Source: Granulicatella seriolae (GTDB taxonomy: Bacteria; Bacillota; Bacilli; Lactobacillales; Aerococcaceae). Taken from it: DNA of 64,000 nt. The DNA lies in contig NZ_JANHNZ010000001.1 of NCBI RefSeq assembly GCF_024543085.1, positions 1-64,000 of the forward strand, written 5' to 3'. Below the pieces are notes generated by a model. That model saw only the letters and a list, made by a program, of their open reading frames with translations, was not told where the DNA came from and did no database searches. The translations under genes were made by a program, and so were the position numbers. Within the stretch, counting starts at the first letter, position 1; the number at the start of each line of letters is the position of its first letter. Shown here piece by piece: positions 16,858 to 27,055 of the stretch.

Positions 16858-18149
16858 TGAATACTAAACGTATCAGTTTCAGCCGTTTACAAGTAACACT
16901 CATTACCATCTTACTAGGTACTATCGTAGTTTTAGGTTGGGTTTTCTTTCGGCAGTCACAAGAAACACCAAGCCAGACAAGTGAAGCTACTGCAAGTAGT
17001 TTAGGGAAACCAGTTACAGAAGACGGTGTCGATTATCTTAGTTATCATATTGATTACCGCCCTAGTAACTATATTACCTTACCTAATCAACTACCTAAGC
17101 GACTAACCTTTAACAGTTCTATAACAATCCCCTACCCCTCAGATGGCGTTAAGGGGATTTACGTTACCGCTAATTCAGCTAATTCAAGCTATTTTAACCA
17201 ACTCATAGATCTACTGGATAAAACAGCTCTTAACAGCATGGTAATTGACATCAAAGAAGATTTGGGAAATATAACCTTAGACTTCCAATCACAAAATGAA
17301 TTGATTAAAGCCAATACGGATGTGACTATCACAGATAAGGATGCCATGATGAAATCTTTAGAGAAACATCAAATATATCCTATTGCACGTATTGTGGTTT
17401 TTAAAGATAGCAATTTGGCTATGAAACATCCAGAGATGTCATTTGTTAACCCAAATGGTTCTGTCTGGTTAGATAATAACGGGCACGCCTTTGTAAATCC
17501 ATTTCTCAAAGAGGTTTGGGATTACAATATTGAAGTGGCAAAAGAAGCGGCTCGTTTAGGGTTTAAAGAAATTCAATTCGACTATGTTCGTTTTGCTGAA
17601 GGTTTTGAATTGATTGAAGACCGTCTAACCTATAATCAAGGTGATTATGCCAATTTAGATATGGATTTAGGGCAAAAAAGAGTTAAAGCTATTACTGATT
17701 TCCTAGCTTATGCTAAGGAACAATTGAAGTTCTATAATGTAGAAGTGTCAGTTGATATCTTTGGATATACAGCAACCTTAGACGAGGCAACAGGGATTGG
17801 ACAAAACTTCTTAAAGATGTCTCAACATGTAGATGTTGTTTCCTCAATGATTTACCCAAGCCACTGGGGAGAAGCCTATTTTGGAATTGTTAGTCCCGAT
17901 TTACACCCTTATGACTTGATAGCTGCCTATATTCAGGAAGAAAACAAACTATTGGCTACTTTAGAAAAAGCGCCAACGACTAGGCCATGGCTGCAAAACT
18001 TCACAGCTTCCTACCTACCAGACGGAACTTACCAAGTTTATGGACCATTCCAAGTTTCTCAACAAATCAAGGCTTTGAAAGATAACGGAGTTAATGAATA
18101 CCTATTATGGGATGCTGGAAATGAATATTTTGAGAATGCTGATTATTAG
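16857..18149 (+). CDS. DUF4015 putative glycoside-hydrolase-like exported protein (copy 2)
   Basis: A 430-residue paralogue of the preceding gene, anchored by a transmembrane segment at about 14-33 and a longer linker rich in Ser/Thr/Gln. It repeats the same landmarks in order: IPYPSDGVKGIY, MVIDIKED, FDYVRFAE, SVDIFGYTA, MIYPSHWGEAYFG, and ends in the same way as copy 1 (LLWDAGNEYFENADY against LLWNPASTYPRGADY). The pair clearly arose by tandem duplication. Copy 2 has no cleavable-looking signal, so it is probably membrane-tethered while copy 1 may be released. Its ATG overlaps the last base of copy 1's stop codon. Confidence 0.75.
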   Translation: MNTKRISFSRLQVTLITILLGTIVVLGWVFFRQSQETPSQTSEATASSLGKPVTEDGVDYLSYHIDYRPSNYITLPNQLPKRLTFNSSITIPYPSDGVKGIYVTANSANSSYFNQLIDLLDKTALNSMVIDIKEDLGNITLDFQSQNELIKANTDVTITDKDAMMKSLEKHQIYPIARIVVFKDSNLAMKHPEMSFVNPNGSVWLDNNGHAFVNPFLKEVWDYNIEVAKEAARLGFKEIQFDYVRFAEGFELIEDRLTYNQGDYANLDMDLGQKRVKAITDFLAYAKEQLKFYNVEVSVDIFGYTATLDEATGIGQNFLKMSQHVDVVSSMIYPSHWGEAYFGIVSPDLHPYDLIAAYIQEENKLLATLEKAPTTRPWLQNFTASYLPDGTYQVYGPFQVSQQIKALKDNGVNEYLLWDAGNEYFENADY

Positions 18150-18183
18150 GTAAAATGAATTAAACAAAAAATAAGTATTAAAA

Positions 18184-18223
18184 GCACATAAGGTCAAGTT
18201 TCTAAAAACTTGACCTTATGTGC
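18184..18223. terminator. Bidirectional terminator between the envelope operon and addA
   Basis: An 18-bp perfect stem (18184-18201 with 18206-18223) lies between two convergent genes. T-richness is modest on each side. Confidence 0.75.
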
Positions 18224-18230
18224 TATTATT

Positions 18231-21200
18231 CTAGCTATCAATCACAATATTTTCTCCAATGGTTAAAAGACACAGAACCTTTCTAATAACGGGCTTTCCT
18301 AGGCTCAATTCTAAGGCGTCTGCATATACAGCTAATTGACCTTGGTACTTTTTGACCATACTATCAATTTGCTCTGGCTTTGCTTGAAGATAATCTGTTT
18401 TGAAGTCATACAATACGATGCCCTCTTCCAGTTCGACGTAACCATCAATAATCCCATGGACTAAGATATGATCACTTTGGTCGGTATGCAATTCTTGGAA
18501 CAATTGACTGGCTGGTAGAACATAGGAAAAAGCTTGTTCTTTTTTAACACGGTTATGCTCTTTTAGTAACCATTTGCCAAAAGTGGTGTGATAAAAGGCT
18601 ATGACTTGGTCAATTGATATGGATGCTGCAAGAGCTTGACTGAATATACCGTCAGCTGTCAAATTATTCAAAACTTCTTGAACATAGTCCTCACTTATTT
18701 CTTGGCTTAAATCAAGTTTCTGCATCAATAAATGCATAGCTGTTCCTCTTTCGCTTGCCTTGACTTGTACCTCTTCTTGTAAAAAACGTGGTCGTTTTAA
18801 GCTTGGAGATAGGTAGATAGATGGTAATTTATTTTCAACCGGACTTTCTCTTACAAGTATACTATCTGGTCTAGGCAAATCTAAATCTCCTGGTTCTTCA
18901 AAAAGTCGTTTTATCTCCGTAACACTTTGAAAAGAAGTTGTTTGGCTACTTGCTTGATAAGGATAGGTTTTCGACAGGTTATCTAATTGACCTTTTAAGT
19001 CATAAAACTGAACATCTTTAGGATCTATTCTCTCAAGAACAGATTCTTCTGTAATGATTGTATCGTTATTGCGGTTAGCAATCCATTCCCTACTTTTCAT
19101 TTGTAATTGATCCATTGGGAAATATTCCAAGTAATAGGAAAACGGTCTTCCTAAGATAGTATGATGGGTTGCTGTATCAGAATCAGCTTTCGCTCTGGCT
19201 AAACACAGGCCTATCCAATTTAAAAAGCCTTTATTGGCAATCCGGTAGGTTTCCGGCACAACCCAATCCGTCTCGCCTTTTACATATTCCCAGTCCGATT
19301 CAAAATTTTGACGATTCGTTACTGTTCCAACTATCACTAATTTATCCCTAGCACGAGTTAGGGCAACATACAGCTTACGCATTTCTTCTGATAGCTCACG
19401 GCGTAACCGTTGGCTGCGAATGGCGGTATGAATCAGTGATGGATACTCTATTCGTTTATCTAAGTCCAGATAACGACTACCGACTCCATATTGATCCGAG
19501 AAAATATACCGTTCGTTTAGGTTGCTGAGATTAAATTTTTTGGCAGCATTTATTAGGAATACCAAAGGAAACTCAAGTCCCTTACTAGCATGGATGGTCA
19601 TAACCCTTATAGCATTCTCCCCTTGTGCCAAATCAACTGGCTCTGCTAAGTCTTTGTCTTGCTTTTGCATCTGTTCAATAAAATGGATGAATGACCTAAC
19701 GCCCTTGAACGAAGAGGATTCATACTGCTTAGCTCGTTCATATAAGGAATGTAAATTCAAGGACCGTTGTTTCCCATTGCTTTGACCTTGAACGTACTCT
19801 AAAAATTGTGTATCTTGATAAATCTTCCATATCAAACGTGAGATTAGCTGCTTGTTGGCAAAGTCTCGCCAAGACATTAAGTCTTTTAAAAACTGATCAA
19901 CCTTATCGTGAAGTTCTTTAAGCTGTTGAGCCGTGAAGTAATCAACCACTGCATCCTCTTGCAAGTTCTGAAAATCAAGTAAGGATTGGAAATAGGATTG
20001 TTTTTTATTGTCTTTCCGAATATGGGCTAAATCAACCTCATTCAATCCAACCATTCCCGAACGCAAAACACTTACTAAAGGGATGTCTTGGTAAGGGTTG
20101 TCTATAATTTTTAGTGCAGAAATCATTGTAGTAATCTCTGTCCGTTTAAAGTATTGGTCTGTTTTTTGTAGCATAACTGGCAAGCCATATTCATCAAAAA
20201 CTTCACCTATTAAACTATTGTAGGACTTGGTTGGTGTTAATATAACAATATCTCGATAGTCCACGTCTCGCTCTTGACCTGTATCTGGGTCCATAATTTG
20301 AAAGCCATCTTCTTGATATTGCTTAATTTTCATGGCAATAAGATTAATTTCAGCTTCTGCTGCTGAATCAAAGCCTTCTTGCCCTAAATCATCTAGTATT
20401 ATTTCGTCGTCATTGTCTTCTTTTAAGTCTGCTTTCTCCACAATTAGAATCTCTGTAGCCTTATCATGGGCCTGTGAATACGCGGTATTTCCAACAATTA
20501 ATTCCGCATCTTCATCATAATCCATCTGGCCAAGTTTGGTATTCATCAATTGCTTGAAAATAATATTGGTAAAGTCTAAGACATCTGAGCGAGAGCGGAA
20601 ATTCTCCGCTAGTAATATTCGCTTACCACCCTCTTTTTTACCGAATTTATTGTATTTGCCTAAAAATAAGGTTGGGTCAGCTAAACGGAAGGAGTAGATA
20701 GATTGCTTCACATCCCCTACCATAAAGAGATTATCTCTTCCTTCCTCATGGCGCGTTACTGCTTGCAAAATGGATTCTTGTACGCGGTTCACATCCTGAT
20801 ACTCATCCACCAATACTTCAGTAAATTTATCTTGGTAATATAGGGATGCTGCTTGTCGACCATTTTCATCTTTTGTAGCTAAGATATCCAAGGTCATATG
20901 TTCTAAGTCTGAGAAATCAACCTTATTTAAGTGAAGTTTTTCCTTTTGGAGCGTCTCATAAAAGCGTATGGCTGTTTGGCTTAAGGTTTCAATAACAGGA
21001 AGAATGTTTGATAATTGTTCCATCTGAACTTGTGGTGATTGCCAAAAGTATGTCTCTTTTAGGGAGATGACAGTCTCTTTCAATTGTGTTCTTTTGTCTT
21101 TGATAAGATTCACCTGATCCTTGCTGTCAGCAAATGCCTTATTCAAGGTAGGCCATCTATCAAAAGTAAGGTTATTGAGGGTGTCAAAGACAAGATTGTA

Positions 21201-22043
21201 GTCAATAACTTTAGATAATTCCAGAAGATTGGAAATTTTTTTTGACTCATCTAATAAGAGAGCAAAATGTTTTTCGGCACCAGCTATCAGTTCTACATCC
21301 CTTAACAAGATGTCATAACTATCTACAATAGTTTGGAGACTTTCTTGAATTTGTGGATGAAGATAGTCTTTTACTAACGGATGATTTCCCCAAGTCATGT
21401 CACTCTGATAAATCTGTGGCAATTTTTCCAACCACTCTTTTGGATTCGGGTTGGCTCTAGAAAAGTCAAACAACTGATACATCAAATTCGTAATGCCATC
21501 ATCGTTTCGATCATTAGAATAGAAACGACATAAACGTGCAAATGATCCATCTTGATCTTCTAAAAAAAGTTGGTCTTGGAGTTCCCGCCAGACTTTTTCA
21601 CGAAGCAGTAAATCCTCTACGCCATCACTCATAAGAGAAAAGACTGGATCAAGATTGGTAATATAAAAGAATCTCCGAATAACCTTTAAACAAAAGGCAT
21701 GAATGGTAGAAATATTTGCTTTACCCATTAGCTGAGTTTGTTGTAGATAGTGCTGTTTGAGCTCTTGGTCTTGCGTACTATTCACTTCATTTTCTAGAGT
21801 TTTACGGATACGCTCCTTCATTTCCTTAGCAGCTGCTTCGGTAAAGGTCACAATTAATAGCTGGTCAATCGAGTCGCCACTCTTAATTCTTTCAATAATA
21901 CGTTGTACTAGAACCATGGTCTTTCCGGAACCAGCAGATGCAGAAACCAATATATTCTGATGACGTTCCATGATGGCTTCCCACTGATGCTCTGTAGCAC
22001 GTAGGTTAGCCGGTTTTGGGGGAATTACATAGTTATTGGTCAT
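18231..22043 (-). CDS. addA: ATP-dependent helicase/nuclease subunit A (RexA)
   Basis: AddA unwinds and degrades DNA from double-strand ends until it meets Chi, preparing 3' tails for RecA. The 1270-residue protein has a UvrD-type helicase: Walker A SASAGSGKT (34-42), Walker B VDEYQDVN, and VALTRARDKL near the end of the helicase core. The C-terminal RecB-type nuclease motif is YDFKTDY (1212-1218). The frame opens upstream at 22088, but the ATG at 22043 has GGGAGG eight bases before it and matches normal lengths. It overlaps the addB stop by 11 bp. Confidence 0.95.
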   Translation of the reverse strand: MTNNYVIPPKPANLRATEHQWEAIMERHQNILVSASAGSGKTMVLVQRIIERIKSGDSIDQLLIVTFTEAAAKEMKERIRKTLENEVNSTQDQELKQHYLQQTQLMGKANISTIHAFCLKVIRRFFYITNLDPVFSLMSDGVEDLLLREKVWRELQDQLFLEDQDGSFARLCRFYSNDRNDDGITNLMYQLFDFSRANPNPKEWLEKLPQIYQSDMTWGNHPLVKDYLHPQIQESLQTIVDSYDILLRDVELIAGAEKHFALLLDESKKISNLLELSKVIDYNLVFDTLNNLTFDRWPTLNKAFADSKDQVNLIKDKRTQLKETVISLKETYFWQSPQVQMEQLSNILPVIETLSQTAIRFYETLQKEKLHLNKVDFSDLEHMTLDILATKDENGRQAASLYYQDKFTEVLVDEYQDVNRVQESILQAVTRHEEGRDNLFMVGDVKQSIYSFRLADPTLFLGKYNKFGKKEGGKRILLAENFRSRSDVLDFTNIIFKQLMNTKLGQMDYDEDAELIVGNTAYSQAHDKATEILIVEKADLKEDNDDEIILDDLGQEGFDSAAEAEINLIAMKIKQYQEDGFQIMDPDTGQERDVDYRDIVILTPTKSYNSLIGEVFDEYGLPVMLQKTDQYFKRTEITTMISALKIIDNPYQDIPLVSVLRSGMVGLNEVDLAHIRKDNKKQSYFQSLLDFQNLQEDAVVDYFTAQQLKELHDKVDQFLKDLMSWRDFANKQLISRLIWKIYQDTQFLEYVQGQSNGKQRSLNLHSLYERAKQYESSSFKGVRSFIHFIEQMQKQDKDLAEPVDLAQGENAIRVMTIHASKGLEFPLVFLINAAKKFNLSNLNERYIFSDQYGVGSRYLDLDKRIEYPSLIHTAIRSQRLRRELSEEMRKLYVALTRARDKLVIVGTVTNRQNFESDWEYVKGETDWVVPETYRIANKGFLNWIGLCLARAKADSDTATHHTILGRPFSYYLEYFPMDQLQMKSREWIANRNNDTIITEESVLERIDPKDVQFYDLKGQLDNLSKTYPYQASSQTTSFQSVTEIKRLFEEPGDLDLPRPDSILVRESPVENKLPSIYLSPSLKRPRFLQEEVQVKASERGTAMHLLMQKLDLSQEISEDYVQEVLNNLTADGIFSQALAASISIDQVIAFYHTTFGKWLLKEHNRVKKEQAFSYVLPASQLFQELHTDQSDHILVHGIIDGYVELEEGIVLYDFKTDYLQAKPEQIDSMVKKYQGQLAVYADALELSLGKPVIRKVLCLLTIGENIVIDS

Positions 22044-25000
22044 TGGTCTGGCCTCCCTTCTTAAATGGCTCATCGTCTTGTGTAGCACGTAAGGTTTCCT
22101 CTATTTTTTCAAGCCCATCTTGCATAGAGATCTGCTCTAATTTACGATAAGAATTTTCTGGATTACTAGCATCAAATTGTGAAATCGACGCATACGCACC
22201 TGATACAGATGGTGTATAGCCCTTATCAAATGGTGCAAGACGAGTATCTCCATTCAAAATTCGGCGCCCTGCTTCGATAATGCACATTCTTACATAAGTA
22301 ATCATATTTTCCATGGAGCCTGGGTCAATAACTTTTGATTCTGCTGCAAAAGAACCATCTTTTTTAAACTTAAAAGGAAAGACATCTGAACGAGAAGAAT
22401 CTTCTGCTAAAGGTGCAATATTCCTGATTGTTTCTAGCTCATTTATCATCAAGCCCTTATAGCGGAAAGCGTTGAGCCATAAGTCTTCATAATCTTTATT
22501 TTCTAAATTCTTACTAGCAAAGGTTGGGTTCTGAACACGTACATAAAATGCTCCAAATGGCTTTGCTTGCTTGTGTGCTGAAACTGTAGAGTCCGCTTGC
22601 TTCAGATTGACAAGTTTCCTAGCAATATCCAAATAAAAGAAGAGCTGCAACTGTAAGCCTTCCAAAAATTGATTCATAGCAAAGTCTTTTGTACCTGATT
22701 TGTAATCAACTATCGTAACATAAGGTGTTCCATCAACCAGAGCTTGGTCAATACGGTCAATCTTTCCTCTCAAATGAATCGAATGGCTATCATCAATAGG
22801 ATAAGTGACATGGATTGACTGTGCCTGATCTGCTAGATTTCCAAAGACATATTCGGTTTGATACGGCTTGTTCATGGTCCAGCCAGCTTGCGTTTTAATC
22901 GCTTTTGCAGTTTCTATAATGGTCTTTTGAAGGAGTGATTTCAGGAATTTCATACGTTCTGATGAAGATAAAATAATAAAACGTGCATCTTGGTCTTGAA
23001 CTTGGAAGAGCTTTTGTATGAGTTCTTCTAAGTGACTATCACTTATCTCCATAAGATTAAGACCCTGCTTGTTCATTTCCTTTAAAAGCAAGTCTAAGGA
23101 CTCATGAAAGTAGTCTCCAGCATTAGCAGCGGTTAATTCAAACTCTACCCTTTCTTTTAAAGCTAAGCCATAGCGTAAGAAATGACTAAATGGATCCGCA
23201 AAAAATAGCTCCACTTGTGATACAGATAGATAAAGATTGTTTCCATACAATTGATTGGCTAATGAAAGAGGTAATTGTTGAGGGATATTCATACGAAAGA
23301 CACTTGCTATCAACTTCTGGTAGGAATCTCTGTAGTCTGGATGATTCTTTAATAAATGAGCAAAAAGAATCCACTCTGTTTGGTTCTCTTCAGGTTGGTA
23401 TTTATTTTTCCTGAATTCGATTAACAGTTGCTTGAATAATTCTGCCTGACTTTTGAATTGTCTATGACTCAATCGTTCGTTCAAAAGCGTTGTTCCATCT
23501 TCCACGGGTACTGAAAAGAAGTTCGCAATTCTTTGTAGATAGGAAGATATTTCTTGAAGGGAGTTCGAATCTGCTTGTGTTTTTGAATAAGACAAGTAAA
23601 GATTGTCATAGGCAGACGTTAGGATTTTATAAAAAACATAAGGTTCAACTGATTGGTTTTGGCTAGAATTTGGTCTTAAAAACCGTCCAGAATCCAGTTC
23701 TTGTGTCAAAAGGTCTCTTTCCTCGTCTGTAAAAAGACTAGTATTATCAACCGTCCGTGGTAAGACACCTTGTGACAAACCAATAGCAAAAGTTATCTTT
23801 TTGCTCTCAAAGCGTATCGAATCAATTCCTGTACACAGAACTTGGTCTAAAGTACTTGGCGCCATTTTGTAGGATATTTGTTCAAAAGCAGCTTGAATCA
23901 TTTGTTGAAATAGAAGTTCGTTAAATGTATCTTGTCCAAACAGGTCTACATATTCATCTAAGATGTTGAGAAATTCTCCCCAAACTTGTTCTTGTTGCCG
24001 AGCTAACTGTACTTGTCCGTTTTGAGCATACCAATCTCGCCAATACAAGATAGCCTGATCGACCCCTAAGTCTTCCAATAAAGTATATAGCAGGGTCACT
24101 GCTTGTCTACCTGTTTTAGCTTGGCTGAAATGTTTGTAGAATTCAGTTAGTGAGCTACTAACCATTTCTTTTAGCTGAATGGCTACCTGCACATCATTGA
24201 TTACCGTTTCTTCAAGGACCTGGTCAGCATCACCTTCCTCATCTTGGCTTGGTGGGCTGTAGGCCCATCGACTGTTCTCTAACCAGTCAGAACCTTGGTA
24301 GCCATTTGCTAGTATGATTGTTTCACTGGTGTCTACCATCTGTCTAAAGGCTACCAGAGTTTCTCTACTTTGCTCTAGCGAATCTTCCTTAGTAACAGAT
24401 TTTGGCCAAAAACAATATTCTGTTCTTAGAAGGTTAAGAATATTGTCTGCTCTCCAGTAATAATTCTTTATTGCAAAGATACTTTCTAAAACTTGAAATA
24501 AGGGATGTTCTTGTACGGACTCACTTGAATCAAGGAAATATGGAATCTTGAATTCTTCTAAGATTGGTTCTAAAAGCAATCTATCTTGGTCTAGGGTACG
24601 TGATAAGATTTGGATGTCTTTGTAACGATAGCCTTCTTTTAAAACCTTATCCTTTATCCTAGCAGCAAGTGCTTGAATTTCTTCTTGTTTGGTGACATAA
24701 GAAGCAAGATGCAGTCTATCTAAAGGCTGTGATTCTACTGTAACCTTGCCAGAAGGATAGGCATGGCTCGTCTGCAACCAATAGTCTTCTAGTAGATAAA
24801 AGTCTAAATGATATTTGCTATTTTTATCCAATATTTCTAAGCTAGAGTCTATTTCTAAGCCAAAACTAGCTAAAAAATCACTTACTCGTTTGACCAATTG
24901 ACTATTTGAGAAAAATAATGATTGTGGATTATTGCCATTTTCTATGAAGGAATGGCGGGTTAACGTGATTTGCAAATCTACCGTATGAGCCTTTTCAACT

Positions 25001-25686
25001 AAGGATTTAATCACCATTTGTTCTTGCGCCCTAAAGCTATAATAGTGGTCAATAATCACTAACGTATGCGATAAATCTGTTTGTAAAATTTGATCAGCTA
25101 AAGCAAGTAGAAGTTCTTCTGATTGTATATAGGCTCTCTTTAACGCTTTTTGAAAATAACCATAAAGAATACCGAATTCCTTCAGTCTTTGCATGAAATC
25201 ACTAGATGTTTTGGTTTGATCTACTTGTGCTTCCATAAATGTTTGAAAATCTTCTGGTTCGATGGCTCCTTGACGAAACTCTTGGAAAAGGTCAACCAAT
25301 TGCTCAACAAATCCCTTATGATGTGCTTCTGCTCGAAAAAGAAGTAGCTCTTCTTGATGTTCTACCAATATTTTTTGAACTAACATAGCCAGACCAACTT
25401 TACTTAGTCCTGGCCTCGCTATAATAGCTTTGTCTTTTAAAAGATACCAAGCCAGACGTGTAAAAGAGAAAACTTGAAGTTTGGTCATTGCTATTTTTGC
25501 CTCTGACCCAGCCTGTAGACTCCCAACCTCTTTTATCATGGAAAGTTCCGCATCAAATTTGATATGGTCTGGCACAATATAAAAAACTTGATTATTTTTA
25601 TCAGCATCAAGCCAATGTCTGATTCGTTTAGCAGTTTCGTGTTTAGAGTCTGCTGTTTCTTTCATAAAAATTCTTTGTAAAGGCAT
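22033..25686 (-). CDS. addB: ATP-dependent helicase/deoxyribonuclease subunit B (RexB type)
   Basis: AddB partners AddA and carries the second nuclease. The 1217-residue protein opens without the Walker A motif seen in Bacillus AddB (the start reads MKETADSKHETAKRIRHW), as in RexB of streptococci and lactococci. The nuclease motif is IVDYKSG with Asp994 and Lys996. The four cysteines that hold a 4Fe-4S cluster in Bacillus AddB are not seen: the CPF-type position reads ADPFSHF (near residue 830) and the C-terminal cluster position reads SGAYASISQFD (1162-1172). The alternative ATG eight codons in is possible. First gene of the addB-addA pair. Confidence 0.93.
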   Translation of the reverse strand: MPLQRIFMKETADSKHETAKRIRHWLDADKNNQVFYIVPDHIKFDAELSMIKEVGSLQAGSEAKIAMTKLQVFSFTRLAWYLLKDKAIIARPGLSKVGLAMLVQKILVEHQEELLLFRAEAHHKGFVEQLVDLFQEFRQGAIEPEDFQTFMEAQVDQTKTSSDFMQRLKEFGILYGYFQKALKRAYIQSEELLLALADQILQTDLSHTLVIIDHYYSFRAQEQMVIKSLVEKAHTVDLQITLTRHSFIENGNNPQSLFFSNSQLVKRVSDFLASFGLEIDSSLEILDKNSKYHLDFYLLEDYWLQTSHAYPSGKVTVESQPLDRLHLASYVTKQEEIQALAARIKDKVLKEGYRYKDIQILSRTLDQDRLLLEPILEEFKIPYFLDSSESVQEHPLFQVLESIFAIKNYYWRADNILNLLRTEYCFWPKSVTKEDSLEQSRETLVAFRQMVDTSETIILANGYQGSDWLENSRWAYSPPSQDEEGDADQVLEETVINDVQVAIQLKEMVSSSLTEFYKHFSQAKTGRQAVTLLYTLLEDLGVDQAILYWRDWYAQNGQVQLARQQEQVWGEFLNILDEYVDLFGQDTFNELLFQQMIQAAFEQISYKMAPSTLDQVLCTGIDSIRFESKKITFAIGLSQGVLPRTVDNTSLFTDEERDLLTQELDSGRFLRPNSSQNQSVEPYVFYKILTSAYDNLYLSYSKTQADSNSLQEISSYLQRIANFFSVPVEDGTTLLNERLSHRQFKSQAELFKQLLIEFRKNKYQPEENQTEWILFAHLLKNHPDYRDSYQKLIASVFRMNIPQQLPLSLANQLYGNNLYLSVSQVELFFADPFSHFLRYGLALKERVEFELTAANAGDYFHESLDLLLKEMNKQGLNLMEISDSHLEELIQKLFQVQDQDARFIILSSSERMKFLKSLLQKTIIETAKAIKTQAGWTMNKPYQTEYVFGNLADQAQSIHVTYPIDDSHSIHLRGKIDRIDQALVDGTPYVTIVDYKSGTKDFAMNQFLEGLQLQLFFYLDIARKLVNLKQADSTVSAHKQAKPFGAFYVRVQNPTFASKNLENKDYEDLWLNAFRYKGLMINELETIRNIAPLAEDSSRSDVFPFKFKKDGSFAAESKVIDPGSMENMITYVRMCIIEAGRRILNGDTRLAPFDKGYTPSVSGAYASISQFDASNPENSYRKLEQISMQDGLEKIEETLRATQDDEPFKKGGQTNDQ

Positions 25687-25797
25687 ATGAGAATTCCCTC
25701 TCTTCGCTTAAAAATAAGAAATGCTTTTCACTACTTCACTCTTCTCTATTGTACCCTTGAATGACCTTAGGGTAAATGAAAGATACCAAGTCTGCAT

Positions 25798-25835
25798 AAA
25801 AAAGTTGCTCCCATCACTAACTGATAAGGAGCAAC
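25798..25835 (-). terminator. Terminator of recA
   Basis: GTTGCTCC (25804-25811) pairs with GGAGCAAC (25828-25835); the minus-strand RNA then has a U-run from A-run 25798-25803. Confidence 0.85.
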
Positions 25836-25854
25836 AAGTTGAAAAACTATTCTT

Positions 25855-26922
25855 CTATACTAAATCTTCTTCAACGAGTTCGAGGTCTGGACTTACTTCT
25901 ACAACAGTTTCATCCTCTTTGTATTCCTCACCGATATTAAAATGTGAACGGACTTTACGTTCAATAATATCTTTCACTTCTGGGTTCTCCATTAGATATT
26001 TTTTAACATTTTCGCGCCCTTGGCCAATACGATCATCACCATAGGAATACCATGAACCACTCTTCTTGATAATATCAACATCGGCAGCCATATCAATCAA
26101 TTCACCAACCTGAGAGATTCCTTGTCCATACATAATATCTACTTCAGCCACTTTAAATGGTGGAGCAACTTTATTTTTAACTACTTTAATCTTGGTACGG
26201 TTACCAATCACATTGGTGCCATCTTTGATTTGTTCAGCACGTCTGACTTCTAAACGTATCGTCGAATAGAACTTCAAGGCACGCCCTCCAGGTGTCACTT
26301 CTGGGTTACCAAACATAACCCCTACTTTTTCACGGATTTGGTTAATGAATAAAGCAATGGTCTTAGTTTTATTGATAGTTCCAGAAAGTTTACGTAGAGC
26401 TTGAGACATTAAACGTGCTTGCAAGCCTACATGTGTATCTCCCATTTCACCATCGATTTCTGCACGAGGGACAAGGGCAGCAACAGAGTCAATAACAACA
26501 ATATCCACCGCACCAGAAGACACTAAGGCTTCTGCAATATTCAATCCTTGTTCACCAGTATCAGGTTGAGATAACAAAAGATCATCAATGTTAACGCCTA
26601 GATTTTGGGCATAGTCAGGGTCTAACGCATGTTCTGCATCGATAAATGCCGCAATCCCACCAGCTTTTTGAACTTCTGCAACAGCATGTAAAGCAACTGT
26701 TGTTTTACCGGATGATTCTGGCCCATAAACTTCAATAATACGACCTCTTGGATAGCCACCCACGCCTAAAGCCACATCTAATGCTAACGAGCCAGATGGA
26801 ACAGTTTTAATCTTGGTATCGGCTTTTTCGCCCAATTTCATGACAGCACCTTTACCGTAATTTTTTTCTATGTTTTTTAAAGCTTCTGCTAAAGCTTTCT
26901 CACGACTTTCACTAATTGCCAT
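25855..26922 (-). CDS. recA: Recombinase RecA
   Basis: Forms filaments on single-stranded DNA, drives strand exchange and triggers LexA self-cleavage. The 355-residue protein has Walker [10 protein letters not shown] (67-75), Walker [10 protein letters not shown] (about 140-148), the L2 loop with [17 protein letters not shown], and an acidic tail (EEDLV). It lies after cinA and ends in a strong terminator. Upstream, a near-consensus SOS box at 27003-27016 overlaps a TTGTTC element, so LexA control is likely. Confidence 0.98.
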   Translation of the reverse strand: MAISESREKALAEALKNIEKNYGKGAVMKLGEKADTKIKTVPSGSLALDVALGVGGYPRGRIIEVYGPESSGKTTVALHAVAEVQKAGGIAAFIDAEHALDPDYAQNLGVNIDDLLLSQPDTGEQGLNIAEALVSSGAVDIVVIDSVAALVPRAEIDGEMGDTHVGLQARLMSQALRKLSGTINKTKTIALFINQIREKVGVMFGNPEVTPGGRALKFYSTIRLEVRRAEQIKDGTNVIGNRTKIKVVKNKVAPPFKVAEVDIMYGQGISQVGELIDMAADVDIIKKSGSWYSYGDDRIGQGRENVKKYLMENPEVKDIIERKVRSHFNIGEEYKEDETVVEVSPDLELVEEDLV

Positions 26923-27002
26923 TCTATAACCTCCATGGGATGATTCCCTTTTCTTTTCATTCTTAATACTACTCTTTTTTAATTAAAAAGGCAAGTAAAA
27001 TA

Positions 27003-27016
27003 CGAACAAATATTCG
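27003..27016 (-). promoter_or_regulatory. LexA (SOS) box of recA
   Basis: CGAACAAATATTCG matches CGAACRNRYGTTYG with one mismatch and lies in a longer palindrome (AAATACGAA...TTCGTATTT). On the minus strand it overlaps TTGTTC (27005-27010), 17-18 bp from a TTTAAT/TTAATT box at about 26981-26987, the likely recA promoter. Confidence 0.8.
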
Positions 27017-27055
27017 TATTTTATTTCTTAACAAACAAAATAGCCCATTAATCTA

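Noticed and set aside
25721-26044. 107-codon plus-strand frame over the recA end
   Set aside because: It is antisense to recA and its terminator; composition is that of a shadow frame.
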